Below are positions 1 through 5,166 of a stretch of 5,166 nt of DNA, in pieces. Numbering within the stretch: the first letter of the stretch is position 1; the number at the start of each line of letters is the position of its first letter. The DNA is taken from positions 1 to 5,166 of the forward strand of contig JAJXXM010000239.1 in NCBI GenBank assembly GCA_021781095.1, written 5' to 3'. Source of the DNA: a bacterium (GTDB lineage: Bacteria > Eremiobacterota > Eremiobacteria > Baltobacterales > Baltobacteraceae). A model generated the notes under the pieces. It had not been told where the DNA came from. It worked only from the letters and a program-made list of their open reading frames with translations, and did no database searches. The translations under genes were made by a program, and so were the position numbers.

Positions 1-186
1 GTCGTAGTGTTTGGCCTCGGAATCACTGTAGCAGTGGACGCAACGCAGGTTACAGGTTCGCGTGACGTTCCAGACGACGACCGGGCGCCGCCCGCGGGCG
101 CTCTTTTCGGCATCGTGGCCGCGGCCGTAGCGGTGGCCGTCCATCGGCTGTTCGAGGTCGCAGAGAATCCGGGTGACGTTGAACAT
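1..186 (-). CDS. Radical SAM protein, AhbC/NirJ-like (heme biosynthesis type), N-terminal part only
   Basis: This is the first 62 codons of a gene that runs off the left edge. It starts with ATG at 186, preceded by a good AAGGAG ribosome binding site (192-197, 5 nt spacing). The peptide holds the radical SAM iron-sulfur motif CX3CX2C (C45, C49, C52, in TCNLRCVHC), so the enzyme should bind a [4Fe-4S] cluster and cleave S-adenosylmethionine. The lead-in (MFNVTRILCD, then HRYGR at 18-22 and RRPVVVWNVTRTCN at 33-46) resembles AhbC/NirJ-type proteins of the alternative heme or heme d1 pathway, where the enzyme removes side chains from a siroheme-derived tetrapyrrole. Other SPASM-domain radical SAM enzymes such as peptide maturases share this start, so the radical SAM call is firm but the AhbC/NirJ assignment is tentative. 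It lies 84 nt after the epimerase gene and may be a separate transcription unit. The rest, including any C-terminal cluster domain, is outside the window. Confidence 0.8.
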   Translation of the reverse strand, partial: MFNVTRILCDLEQPMDGHRYGRGHDAEKSARGRRPVVVWNVTRTCNLRCVHCYSDSEAKHYD

Positions 187-190
187 GTGC

Positions 191-197
191 TCTCCTT
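191..197 (-). promoter_or_regulatory. Ribosome binding site of the radical SAM gene
   Basis: On the minus strand this reads AAGGAGA, with 5 nt between AAGGAG and the ATG at 186. It is a near-perfect Shine-Dalgarno sequence and fixes the start. The rest of the 84-nt gap (187-270) shows no convincing promoter or poly-T terminator. Confidence 0.7.
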
Positions 198-270
198 GGG
201 GCGGCGTTGCTGGAAGGATGGTATCGCCGAGATGGGGAGAGCGTAAGAAGAAGTTGAGAAGCGCAGGAGC

Positions 271-675
271 CTAAGCGGAGCGCTCCTTCTGGCAGAGCTC
301 GACCAGAACCCCCGCCGTCGAGGCCGGATGGATGAAGGCGATGAGGTTCCCGTGCGCGCCTTTCCGTGGTTGCTCGTCGATCATGCGGACGCCCCGGGCG
401 CGCAGGGCGGCGATCTCGGCGCGGAGATCCTCGACGCGATAGGCTGTGTGATGGAGCTTGCTTGCCGCACTCCCGCGGAAGCGGGCGATCGGTGACTCCT
501 CGTCGAGCGGCCGCAGCAGCTCGATGGTCGATTCCCCGGCCTGCAGGCCGACCGCCTCGATGCCCTGGTCGGCGATCGTCTCCCGGTAGATCTGCTCGAA
601 GCCGAGGCTCTTGGTGTAGATGGCGAGCGTCGCCTCTAAATCGGCAACGACGATCGCGATGTGATCGATCTTCAA
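271..675 (-). CDS. mce: Methylmalonyl-CoA epimerase (VOC family)
   Basis: The enzyme interconverts the S and R epimers of methylmalonyl-CoA, linking the carboxylase product to the mutase substrate; it is cytosolic and metal dependent. The 134-residue length is normal for the family. It has the paired beta-alpha-beta-beta-beta modules of vicinal oxygen chelate proteins: [10 protein letters not shown] at the N-terminus, IELLRPL near 51-57, HHTAYRV at 75-81, and the C-terminal GAHG...HP...GVLVEL segment. Expected metal ligands are H5, E52, H76 and E126, by position relative to known epimerases. The start is TTG at 675, which overlaps the mutase stop codon in the tetranucleotide TTGA (672-675), implying translational coupling. 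A GGGAGAG ribosome binding site lies at 682-688 inside the end of the mutase gene, 6 nt from the TTG. The first codon matches where relatives start (MKIDHIAI), so the start is well supported despite the rare codon. Confidence 0.93.
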   Translation of the reverse strand: MKIDHIAIVVADLEATLAIYTKSLGFEQIYRETIADQGIEAVGLQAGESTIELLRPLDEESPIARFRGSAASKLHHTAYRVEDLRAEIAALRARGVRMIDEQPRKGAHGNLIAFIHPASTAGVLVELCQKERSA

Positions 676-2252
676 CCGAGGCTCTCCCGCGCGTGATAGG
701 TGCCGAAGACTGCACGGAGCGCGTCGCAGATCTCGCCGAGCGTCGCCCCGGCGTCGACCGCCTCGACGAAATGCGGCATCAAATTTTCGTTGCCCGCGGC
801 GGCGCTGCGCACGGCGGCAAGGCGCGCGGCGACGTTGCCTGCGTTGCGTGCCGAGCGAAAGCGCTCGAGACGCTCCACCTGTTCGCGCTCGACGCGCTCG
901 TCGATACGTTGGAGCGTCGGCATCTCGGCGGCGCTATCGGCATCGACGAAGGCGTTGACGCCGACGACGACCGACTCTTTGCGTTCGATTGCCTGTTGTG
1001 CAAGGTAGGCGGAGTCGCCGATGCGGCTCTGCATCCAACCGCTCTCGATCGCCGCGATGCTGCCCCCGAGCGCGTCGATCTCGGCGATCGTCGCTCGCGC
1101 AGCTTCGATGAGCTCGTTCGTGAGCGTCTCGACGTAATAGGAGCCGGCAAGCGGATCGACGACATCGGCGACTCCGCTTTCGTAACCGATGATCTGCTGC
1201 GTGCGCAGGGCGAGTTTCGCGCTGCGAGCGGTCGGCAGCGCGAGTGCCTCATCCTGTCCGTTGGTGTGCAGCGACTGCGTTCCGCCGAGAACGGCGGCGA
1301 GCGCCTGCAGCGTGACGCGGACGACGTTGTTCTCCGGTTCTTGCGCCGCCAGCGTGGAACCGGCGGTCTGCGTATGAAAGCGCAACATTTGCGAACGCGG
1401 GTCGCGACAGCCGAATTCGTCGCGCGTGATATGCGCCCACAGATACCGTGCGGCACGGAACTTTGCGATCTCTTCGAAGAAATCGTTGTGCGCGTTCCAG
1501 AAGAAGGAGAGACGCGGAGCGATGCTATCGAGATCGATGCCGGCATCGCGCGCCGACTGCAGATAGGCCTTCGCATTTGCTAACGTGAAGGCGATCTCTT
1601 CGACCGCGGTCGAGCCGGCTTCGCGAATGTGGTAGCCGCTGATCGAGATCGTGTTCCACTGCGGCACTTCACGCGCGCAGTACGCCATAACGTCGGTGAC
1701 CAAGCGCATCGAAGATTTCGGCGGATAAATATAGGTGCCGCGGGCCGCGTACTCTTTGAGGACGTCGTTCTGAATCGTGCCGCCGAGCCGGTCGAAGGGA
1801 ATGCCGCGGCGCCGCGCGACCGCGAGCAGCATCGCGAGTAGAATCGATGCTGGGGCGTTGATCGTCATCGAGATCGTTACGTCGGCGAGCGGAATCTCGT
1901 GAAGCAGCGTCTCCATATCCTCGATGGAGTCGATCGCGACGCCGACCTTTCCGACCTCGCCGCGCGCGACGCTTGCATCGGAATCGTATCCGAGTTGCGT
2001 CGGGAGATCGAAGGCGACCGAGAGCCCCGTCTGCCCGCGCGCAAGGAGGTAGCGGTAACGCTCGTTCGATTCGGCGGCGGTTGCAAAACCGGCGTACTGG
2101 CGCATCGTCCAGAGACGTCCGCGATATTGATCGGCACGGATGGCGCGCCCGAAGGGGAACGTTCCCGGCGGGCCGAGATCGTGCGCGACGCCCTGCGCTG
2201 CGTCGTAAAACGGTTCGAGCGGAATCCCGCTAGCGTTGATCGAGCGTGCCAC
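672..2252 (-). CDS. mcmA1: Methylmalonyl-CoA mutase, catalytic (large/alpha) subunit without B12 domain
   Basis: This subunit carries the TIM-barrel substrate domain that isomerises (R)-methylmalonyl-CoA to succinyl-CoA with adenosylcobalamin. Family hallmarks are [13 protein letters not shown] (51-63), [15 protein letters not shown] (78-92), GTIQND (158-163), TYIYPP (173-178), ISISGYH (202-208), APRLSFFW (245-252) and GGTQSLHTN (323-331). Y53 and R171 sit where methylmalonyl-CoA mutase has its substrate-contacting Tyr and Arg (Y89/R207 in the Propionibacterium enzyme); isobutyryl-CoA mutases carry Phe and Gln there. Y207/H208 fit the active-site Tyr-His. The protein ends at 526 residues, after the barrel and linker. 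It lacks the C-terminal cobalamin domain with DxHxxG, so a separate small B12 subunit is needed and is not in this window. The start is GTG at 2252, with GAGGAG 8 nt upstream. It follows the carboxylase gene by 12 nt and overlaps the epimerase gene by 4 nt. Confidence 0.95.
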   Translation of the reverse strand: MARSINASGIPLEPFYDAAQGVAHDLGPPGTFPFGRAIRADQYRGRLWTMRQYAGFATAAESNERYRYLLARGQTGLSVAFDLPTQLGYDSDASVARGEVGKVGVAIDSIEDMETLLHEIPLADVTISMTINAPASILLAMLLAVARRRGIPFDRLGGTIQNDVLKEYAARGTYIYPPKSSMRLVTDVMAYCAREVPQWNTISISGYHIREAGSTAVEEIAFTLANAKAYLQSARDAGIDLDSIAPRLSFFWNAHNDFFEEIAKFRAARYLWAHITRDEFGCRDPRSQMLRFHTQTAGSTLAAQEPENNVVRVTLQALAAVLGGTQSLHTNGQDEALALPTARSAKLALRTQQIIGYESGVADVVDPLAGSYYVETLTNELIEAARATIAEIDALGGSIAAIESGWMQSRIGDSAYLAQQAIERKESVVVGVNAFVDADSAAEMPTLQRIDERVEREQVERLERFRSARNAGNVAARLAAVRSAAAGNENLMPHFVEAVDAGATLGEICDALRAVFGTYHARESLG

Positions 2253-2260
2253 GTTCTGCG

Positions 2261-2266
2261 CTCCTC
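2261..2266 (-). promoter_or_regulatory. Ribosome binding site of the mutase gene, embedded in the upstream stop codon
   Basis: The minus strand reads TGAGGAG over 2267-2261. TGA is the carboxylase stop, and its last two bases begin the GAGGAG Shine-Dalgarno sequence of the mutase. It lies 8 nt from the GTG at 2252 and supports that GTG as the true start. A ribosome terminating on the carboxylase gene would sit directly on this site, which suggests coupled reinitiation. Confidence 0.65.
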
Positions 2267-4007
2267 ATGCCAGCGTGAGAATCGGACGATCCGCCTCAAC
2301 CGTGCCGCCGACTTCGACGTGCAGCGCGTCGACGTTTCCGGCGCGATGGGCGCGAATCTCGTTCATCATCTTCATCGCTTCGATCACCGCGACAACCTCG
2401 CCCTCGGCGACGGCATCGCCGGGTGCAACGCGCAATTCGATGACGACGCCGTGCATCGGCGAGAGAATCTCGGCTCCGTCATGCGCCTGGCCGCGCCGCG
2501 CTTGGTTGCGCGATGCCGGAGGTCGGCGGCTCGGCGCACGTGCGGGCCCGGCGCCGTCGACGAGCCGTACGCGAAAGAGTTTGCCGTTCACTTCGACGCG
2601 CACCGCTTCGCTCTCGTTCTCTGCCGGAGCGAGTTGCGCCGTGGCGGCACTCGGCGCTGCGTTTTGCGCCCAGCGCTCGGTAAACGGCTCGAGGCTCGCC
2701 GTCCCATAACTTGCGTCGGCGACCATCGGTGCATCGCAGAGGGCGTGGAGCAGCGGCAGCGTCGTCGGAAGGCCGCCGACGACGTATTCGCCGGTCGCGC
2801 GCTTCATGCGCGCGAGTGCTTGTTCGCGCGTCGGTGCCCAGACGATGAGTTTCGCAACCATCGAATCGTAGTCGGGTGAGATCGTCATGCCGACATGGGC
2901 GGCCGAGTCGATGCGAATGCCGAGCCCGCCGGGTTCGCGATAGCGGTCGATCTTGCCGGGAGCGGGGCGGAAATTCTGCGCCGGATCCTCGGCATTGACG
3001 CGCCCTTCAATCGCTGCGCCGTGAAAGTTCACCTGCTCTTGGGTGTATCCGAGCGGCTCACCGGCGGCAACGCGAATCATCTCGCGTACGAGATCGATGC
3101 CGGCGATCTCTTCGGTCACGGTATGCTCGACCTGAATGCGTGTATTCATCTCAAGAAAGTAGAACTCGTCTCCGACGACGAGGCATTCGATCGTTCCAAC
3201 GGAGTCGTAGCCGATCGCTCGCGCAGCGCGCATCCCGGCGGCGCGCATCGCCTCGCGGGCGCGATTGGAGATCTGCGCCGGTGCCTCTTCCCAGAGTTTC
3301 TGATGTCGACGTTGGAGCGAGCAGTCACGGTCGCCGACATGCAGGACCGCACCGTGTTTGTCGGCGAGAATCTGTAACTCGACGTGTTTCGGATTATCGA
3401 GATAGCGCTCGGCGTAGACGACCGGATTTTTGAAGTACGCCTCCGCTTCGCGAACGGCGGTGGTAAAAGCGCCCTCGATATCGTCGAGGGTGCGCACGAT
3501 CTTCAGTCCTTTGCCGCCACCGCCGCCGGAGGCTTTGAGCGCGAGCGGTAGCCCGAAGCGTGCGACCGCCTCGCGGACCGCGTCGAGATCGGCGAGCGGC
3601 TCGGTACCGCCGGGAACGAAGGGAACTTTTGCTTTCGCCATCGCCGCACGCGCGCGCAATTTATCGCCCATTGCATCGATGGCGTCGGGGTGCGGGCCGA
3701 TCCACGTCAGTCCGGCGGCGATGACGCGGCGCGCGAAGCCGGCGTTTTCGGCGAAAAATCCGTAGCCTGGATGGATCGCTTCGGCGCCGCTGCGGAGCGC
3801 AACATCGAGCAGCGCATCGGCATTGAGATAACTCTGTGCCGGCGCGGCAGCGCCGAGATAATAGGCTTCGTCGGCGATGCCGACGTGCAACGCATCGCGA
3901 TCGGGCTCGGAGTAAACGGCGACGCTGGCGATGCCCATCTCGCGCAGGGTTCGCAGAACGCGAATCGCAATTTCGCCGCGATTGGCGACGAGGACTTTAG
4001 AGAACAC
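2265..4007 (-). CDS. accA: Acetyl/propionyl-CoA carboxylase alpha subunit (biotin carboxylase + biotin carrier)
   Basis: The subunit carboxylates its own biotin with ATP and bicarbonate; a separate carboxyltransferase then passes the carboxyl group to acetyl- or propionyl-CoA. With the start at 4007 it is 580 residues long. The biotin carboxylase region (about 1-440) has KVLVANRGEIAIRV at 4-17, HPGYGFFAEN at 79-88, the glycine-rich ATP loop KASGGGGGKG at 158-167, RDCSLQRRHQK at 227-237 and EMNTRIQVEH at 286-295. A short proline/arginine-rich linker follows, then a C-terminal biotinyl domain (about 513-580) with EAMKMMNE and biotin-accepting K546. This compact form without a large BT domain resembles actinobacterial AccA-type chains. 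Substrate choice lies in the missing beta subunit, so acetyl versus propionyl cannot be read here; the downstream mutase and epimerase favour propionyl-CoA. The start is uncertain: in-frame GTG codons occur at 4028, 4016 and 4007, none with a clear ribosome binding site. 4007 gives the family-typical MFSKVLVANRGEIA, while 4028 would add seven residues. Confidence 0.94.
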   Translation of the reverse strand: MFSKVLVANRGEIAIRVLRTLREMGIASVAVYSEPDRDALHVGIADEAYYLGAAAPAQSYLNADALLDVALRSGAEAIHPGYGFFAENAGFARRVIAAGLTWIGPHPDAIDAMGDKLRARAAMAKAKVPFVPGGTEPLADLDAVREAVARFGLPLALKASGGGGGKGLKIVRTLDDIEGAFTTAVREAEAYFKNPVVYAERYLDNPKHVELQILADKHGAVLHVGDRDCSLQRRHQKLWEEAPAQISNRAREAMRAAGMRAARAIGYDSVGTIECLVVGDEFYFLEMNTRIQVEHTVTEEIAGIDLVREMIRVAAGEPLGYTQEQVNFHGAAIEGRVNAEDPAQNFRPAPGKIDRYREPGGLGIRIDSAAHVGMTISPDYDSMVAKLIVWAPTREQALARMKRATGEYVVGGLPTTLPLLHALCDAPMVADASYGTASLEPFTERWAQNAAPSAATAQLAPAENESEAVRVEVNGKLFRVRLVDGAGPARAPSRRPPASRNQARRGQAHDGAEILSPMHGVVIELRVAPGDAVAEGEVVAVIEAMKMMNEIRAHRAGNVDALHVEVGGTVEADRPILTLA

Positions 4008-4182
4008 CGACCGCACACGTTCGGGCACGGATATCGTCGAACGTCAACTCCGGGTCGCGCGCGGCGATGCGCCACGCCGACGGCGATCTCTGCGCGCGTT
4101 CGTGCGCTTGGGGTTGTGCTTGCGCGGCGAGAACGGCGAAGATCGCTGCCGCTTCTTCCTCGGTCGGAACGGCAGAGCTCAC
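3997..4182 (-). CDS. Small acyl-CoA carboxylase epsilon-like protein
   Basis: This is a 61-residue protein encoded between fabI and the carboxylase alpha gene. Its GTG start overlaps the fabI stop codon (GTGA, 4182-4179), and its TAA stop at 3999-3997 lies inside the start of the carboxylase gene, so it is wedged in with overlaps at both ends. The sequence has PTEEEAAAIFAVLAAQA at 6-22, a polar Gln/Arg-rich stretch, then SAWRIAARDPELTFDDIRA. That arrangement (an acidic helix of the form TxEExAAIxAVLAA, a variable linker, then a W-containing basic/aliphatic tail) resembles the epsilon subunits of actinobacterial acetyl/propionyl-CoA carboxylases, which are similarly small and bind the carboxyltransferase core. 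No membrane segment or signal peptide is seen. No clear Shine-Dalgarno sequence precedes it, so translation probably depends on fabI. Gene position supports a carboxylase accessory role. The family assignment rests on short similarity and is an inference. Confidence 0.68.
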   Translation of the reverse strand: MSSAVPTEEEAAAIFAVLAAQAQPQAHERAQRSPSAWRIAARDPELTFDDIRARTCAVGVL

Positions 4183-4970
4183 GCCGGTTTTTCCGGTGGC
4201 GGATACATGCCCATTGCATGGAAACCCGCATCGACGAAGTGGATATCGCCGGTAATCGCTGCCGCAAGCGGCGAGGCGAGATAGACCGCCGTATTGCCGA
4301 CATCGTCGATCGTGACGTTCCGGCGCAGCGGTGCGGTCGTAGCGACGACATCGAGCATCTTCGTAAAGCCGCCGACCTGCCGCGCGCTCGCGGTTTTAAT
4401 CGGCCCGGCGGAGATGCCGTTCACGCGAATGGCGCGATCGCCGAGGTCGAAAGCGAGATAGCGAATCGAAGCCTCCAACGCGGCCTTCGCGATTCCCATT
4501 AAGTTATAATTCGGGACGATCTGCGTTGCGCCGAGGTAGGTCATCGCCATAATCGATGCGCCGTCGTTGAGGTGTTCGCGCAGTGCCTGCACCAGGGCGA
4601 TTAACGAGTAGGCGGAGACATCGAGCGAGAGTGCAAAGCCTTGCCGCGTGGTGTCGAAGACCTTTCCGACGAGGTCTTCTTTGTTTGCATACGCAATCGA
4701 ATGCACGAGAATATCGAGCGATCCGAAATCGCGCGCGAGCGACGCGCTCATCGCCGCGATCGATGCATGGTCACCGACGTCGCAGGGAAGGACCGGGCCG
4801 CTACCGAGTTCGGCGGCGAGTTTTTCCACCTCATCGCGGACGCGTTCGCCCTGATAGGAGAACGCGAGTTGCGCCCCGTGCTCGTGCATCTTGCGCGCGA
4901 TCCCGGTAGCGATCGACCAACGATTTGCGACACCCGTAATGAGGGCGCGCTTGCCTTCAAGAAGTTTCAC
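4179..4970 (-). CDS. fabI: Enoyl-[acyl-carrier-protein] reductase (NADH), FabI
   Basis: FabI reduces trans-2-enoyl-ACP to acyl-ACP, the last step of each fatty-acid elongation round, and is the target of triclosan-type inhibitors. The 263-residue length is typical. The atypical SDR cofactor motif is present as GKRALITGVANRWSIATGIA (6-25), followed by DV at 64-65 for the adenine pocket and HSIAYA at 90-95. Active-site residues are Y145 and the Y155-X6-K162 pair (in PNYNLMGIAK), with SAGPIKT at 187-193 and a C-terminal IDDVGNTAVYL...ITG...VDAGF block. A93 occupies the position of E. coli Gly93; Ala also occurs naturally there in other FabI proteins. The start is GTG at 4970, matching the usual family N-terminus (MxLLEGKRALITG), but no Shine-Dalgarno sequence is visible upstream. 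It appears to be the first gene of the operon leading into the carboxylase, mutase and epimerase genes. Confidence 0.95.
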   Translation of the reverse strand: MKLLEGKRALITGVANRWSIATGIARKMHEHGAQLAFSYQGERVRDEVEKLAAELGSGPVLPCDVGDHASIAAMSASLARDFGSLDILVHSIAYANKEDLVGKVFDTTRQGFALSLDVSAYSLIALVQALREHLNDGASIMAMTYLGATQIVPNYNLMGIAKAALEASIRYLAFDLGDRAIRVNGISAGPIKTASARQVGGFTKMLDVVATTAPLRRNVTIDDVGNTAVYLASPLAAAITGDIHFVDAGFHAMGMYPPPEKPA

Positions 4971-4983
4971 AAGTCGATAGATA

Positions 4984-5008
4984 GCAGGGAGCCGCGCCTT
5001 CTCCCTGC
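4984..5008 (-). terminator. Hairpin between the DsrE-like gene and fabI, possible terminator or leader structure
   Basis: A perfect 8-bp inverted repeat (GCAGGGAG pairing with CTCCCTGC) has a 9-nt loop, lies 20 nt after the DsrE-like stop and ends 14 nt before the fabI start. The sequence after the stem on the minus strand is TATCTATCGACTT, only weakly T-rich, so it is not a textbook intrinsic terminator. It may end the upstream transcript or shape the fabI leader. Confidence 0.35.
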
Positions 5009-5027
5009 CGCCGTGCTGCGGTGAGGG

Positions 5028-5166
5028 CTAGAGCGACGTTTGCAGCAGCGTGAATCCGCGCTCCTGGACCGCGTGAACCGCCCAGACACCCGCCGGTACG
5101 AGCGTTGCACGCGGGATGAGCCCTTGGCAAAGCCGGTTGTAGATAGTCGCGCGGGACTCATCGATC
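5028..5166 (-). CDS. C-terminal end of a DsrE-like family protein (partial)
   Basis: A reading frame open from the right edge ends at a TAG at 5030-5028, giving 45 residues. The tail, IPRATLVPAGVWAVHAVQERG then FTLLQTSL, resembles the end of DsrE/DsrF-like small proteins, which typically finish with a VPAGV strand-helix, a helix containing Q, and a short aromatic end strand. Those proteins act in sulfur relay or are of unknown role, and often form oligomers. The single Cys visible here (C13 of the fragment) is not at a position that can be judged without the rest. The gene runs in the same direction as fabI and is separated by 57 nt with a hairpin, so it may or may not be cotranscribed. Coding status is supported by protein-like composition and the family-like ending; the family call is tentative. 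Confidence 0.5.
   Translation of the reverse strand, partial: IDESRATIYNRLCQGLIPRATLVPAGVWAVHAVQERGFTLLQTSL

Noticed and set aside
7..246. Plus-strand open frame of 79 codons at the left edge
   Set aside because: It is antisense to the radical SAM N-terminus, which has a good ribosome binding site and a CX3CX2C motif in the other strand.
265..287. Inverted repeat AGGAGC/GCTCCT around the epimerase stop as a terminator
   Set aside because: The stem is only 6 bp with an 11-nt loop, lies partly inside the coding end and has no T-tract.
50..715. Minus-strand open frame of 221 codons overlapping the epimerase gene
   Set aside because: It is an out-of-frame Arg/Pro-rich shadow of the epimerase gene and crosses the true radical SAM start.
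366..1583. Long plus-strand open frame (405 codons) opposite the mutase and epimerase genes
   Set aside because: Its translation is Arg-rich with low-complexity patches and no recognisable motif. It is the antisense shadow of clearly conserved minus-strand genes in GC-rich DNA.
1899..2879. Plus-strand open frame (326 codons) opposite the mutase/carboxylase junction
   Set aside because: It spans the antisense of two confident genes, has no family-like motif and no plausible ribosome binding site; it is an antisense shadow.
4184..4196. CCGG-A5-CCGG mini-hairpin just before the epsilon-like start
   Set aside because: A 4-bp stem within the fabI codons for its Pro/Glu/Lys tail; too small to claim as a regulatory element.
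4967..5161. Minus-strand open frame of 64 codons starting with ATG at 5161
   Set aside because: It is Arg/Ser-rich and out of frame with the more protein-like DsrE tail that ends at 5028; probably a shadow.
1..5166. Frequent CGATCG/GATC words across the window as a possible repeat such as HIP1
   Set aside because: The full octamer repeat is not enriched to the eye, and the words fall in coding codons (for example Ile/Asp/Arg); they reflect GC-rich codon use.

Overview
This window looks like part of a GC-rich bacterial chromosome, with compact, co-oriented metabolic genes and many GTG/TTG starts. All recognisable genes lie on the minus strand. No RNA gene, insertion sequence, CRISPR array or phage feature was seen. 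The taxon cannot be fixed from the sequence. Three traits would suit an uncultured GC-rich lineage such as Eremiobacterota (WPS-2), Chloroflexota or a relative: a methylmalonyl-CoA mutase catalytic subunit without a fused B12 domain, an actinobacterial-style acyl-CoA carboxylase alpha chain with an epsilon-like small protein, and an AhbC/NirJ-like radical SAM protein. That placement is a low-confidence guess.

Layout, in the direction of transcription (right to left). 5166-5028 is the C-terminal end of a DsrE-like protein. 5027-4971 is a short gap with an 8-bp-stem hairpin. Then follows a tightly packed run: fabI (enoyl-ACP reductase, 4970-4179); a 61-residue acyl-CoA carboxylase epsilon-like protein (4182-3997); the biotin carboxylase/biotin carrier alpha subunit of an acetyl/propionyl-CoA carboxylase (about 4007-2265); the catalytic subunit of methylmalonyl-CoA mutase (2252-672); and methylmalonyl-CoA epimerase (675-271). 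These five junctions are overlaps of 4 nt, 11 (or 32) nt and 4 nt plus one 12-nt gap, so a single translationally coupled operon is very likely. After an 84-nt gap comes the N-terminus of a radical SAM protein (186 to the window edge), with its own strong ribosome binding site.

The genes make biochemical sense together. The carboxylase would make (S)-methylmalonyl-CoA from propionyl-CoA (and/or malonyl-CoA from acetyl-CoA). The epimerase converts it to the R form and the mutase rearranges that to succinyl-CoA. FabI completes each elongation round of fatty-acid synthesis, which consumes malonyl-CoA. Two obligatory partners are missing from the window: the carboxyltransferase (beta) subunit and the B12-binding subunit of the mutase. 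Both must be encoded elsewhere.

The window is mostly ordinary central metabolism. The most interesting points are the tiny epsilon-like gene wedged between fabI and the carboxylase alpha gene, the merging of fatty-acid synthesis and propionate metabolism in one operon, and five consecutive genes that all start with GTG or TTG.
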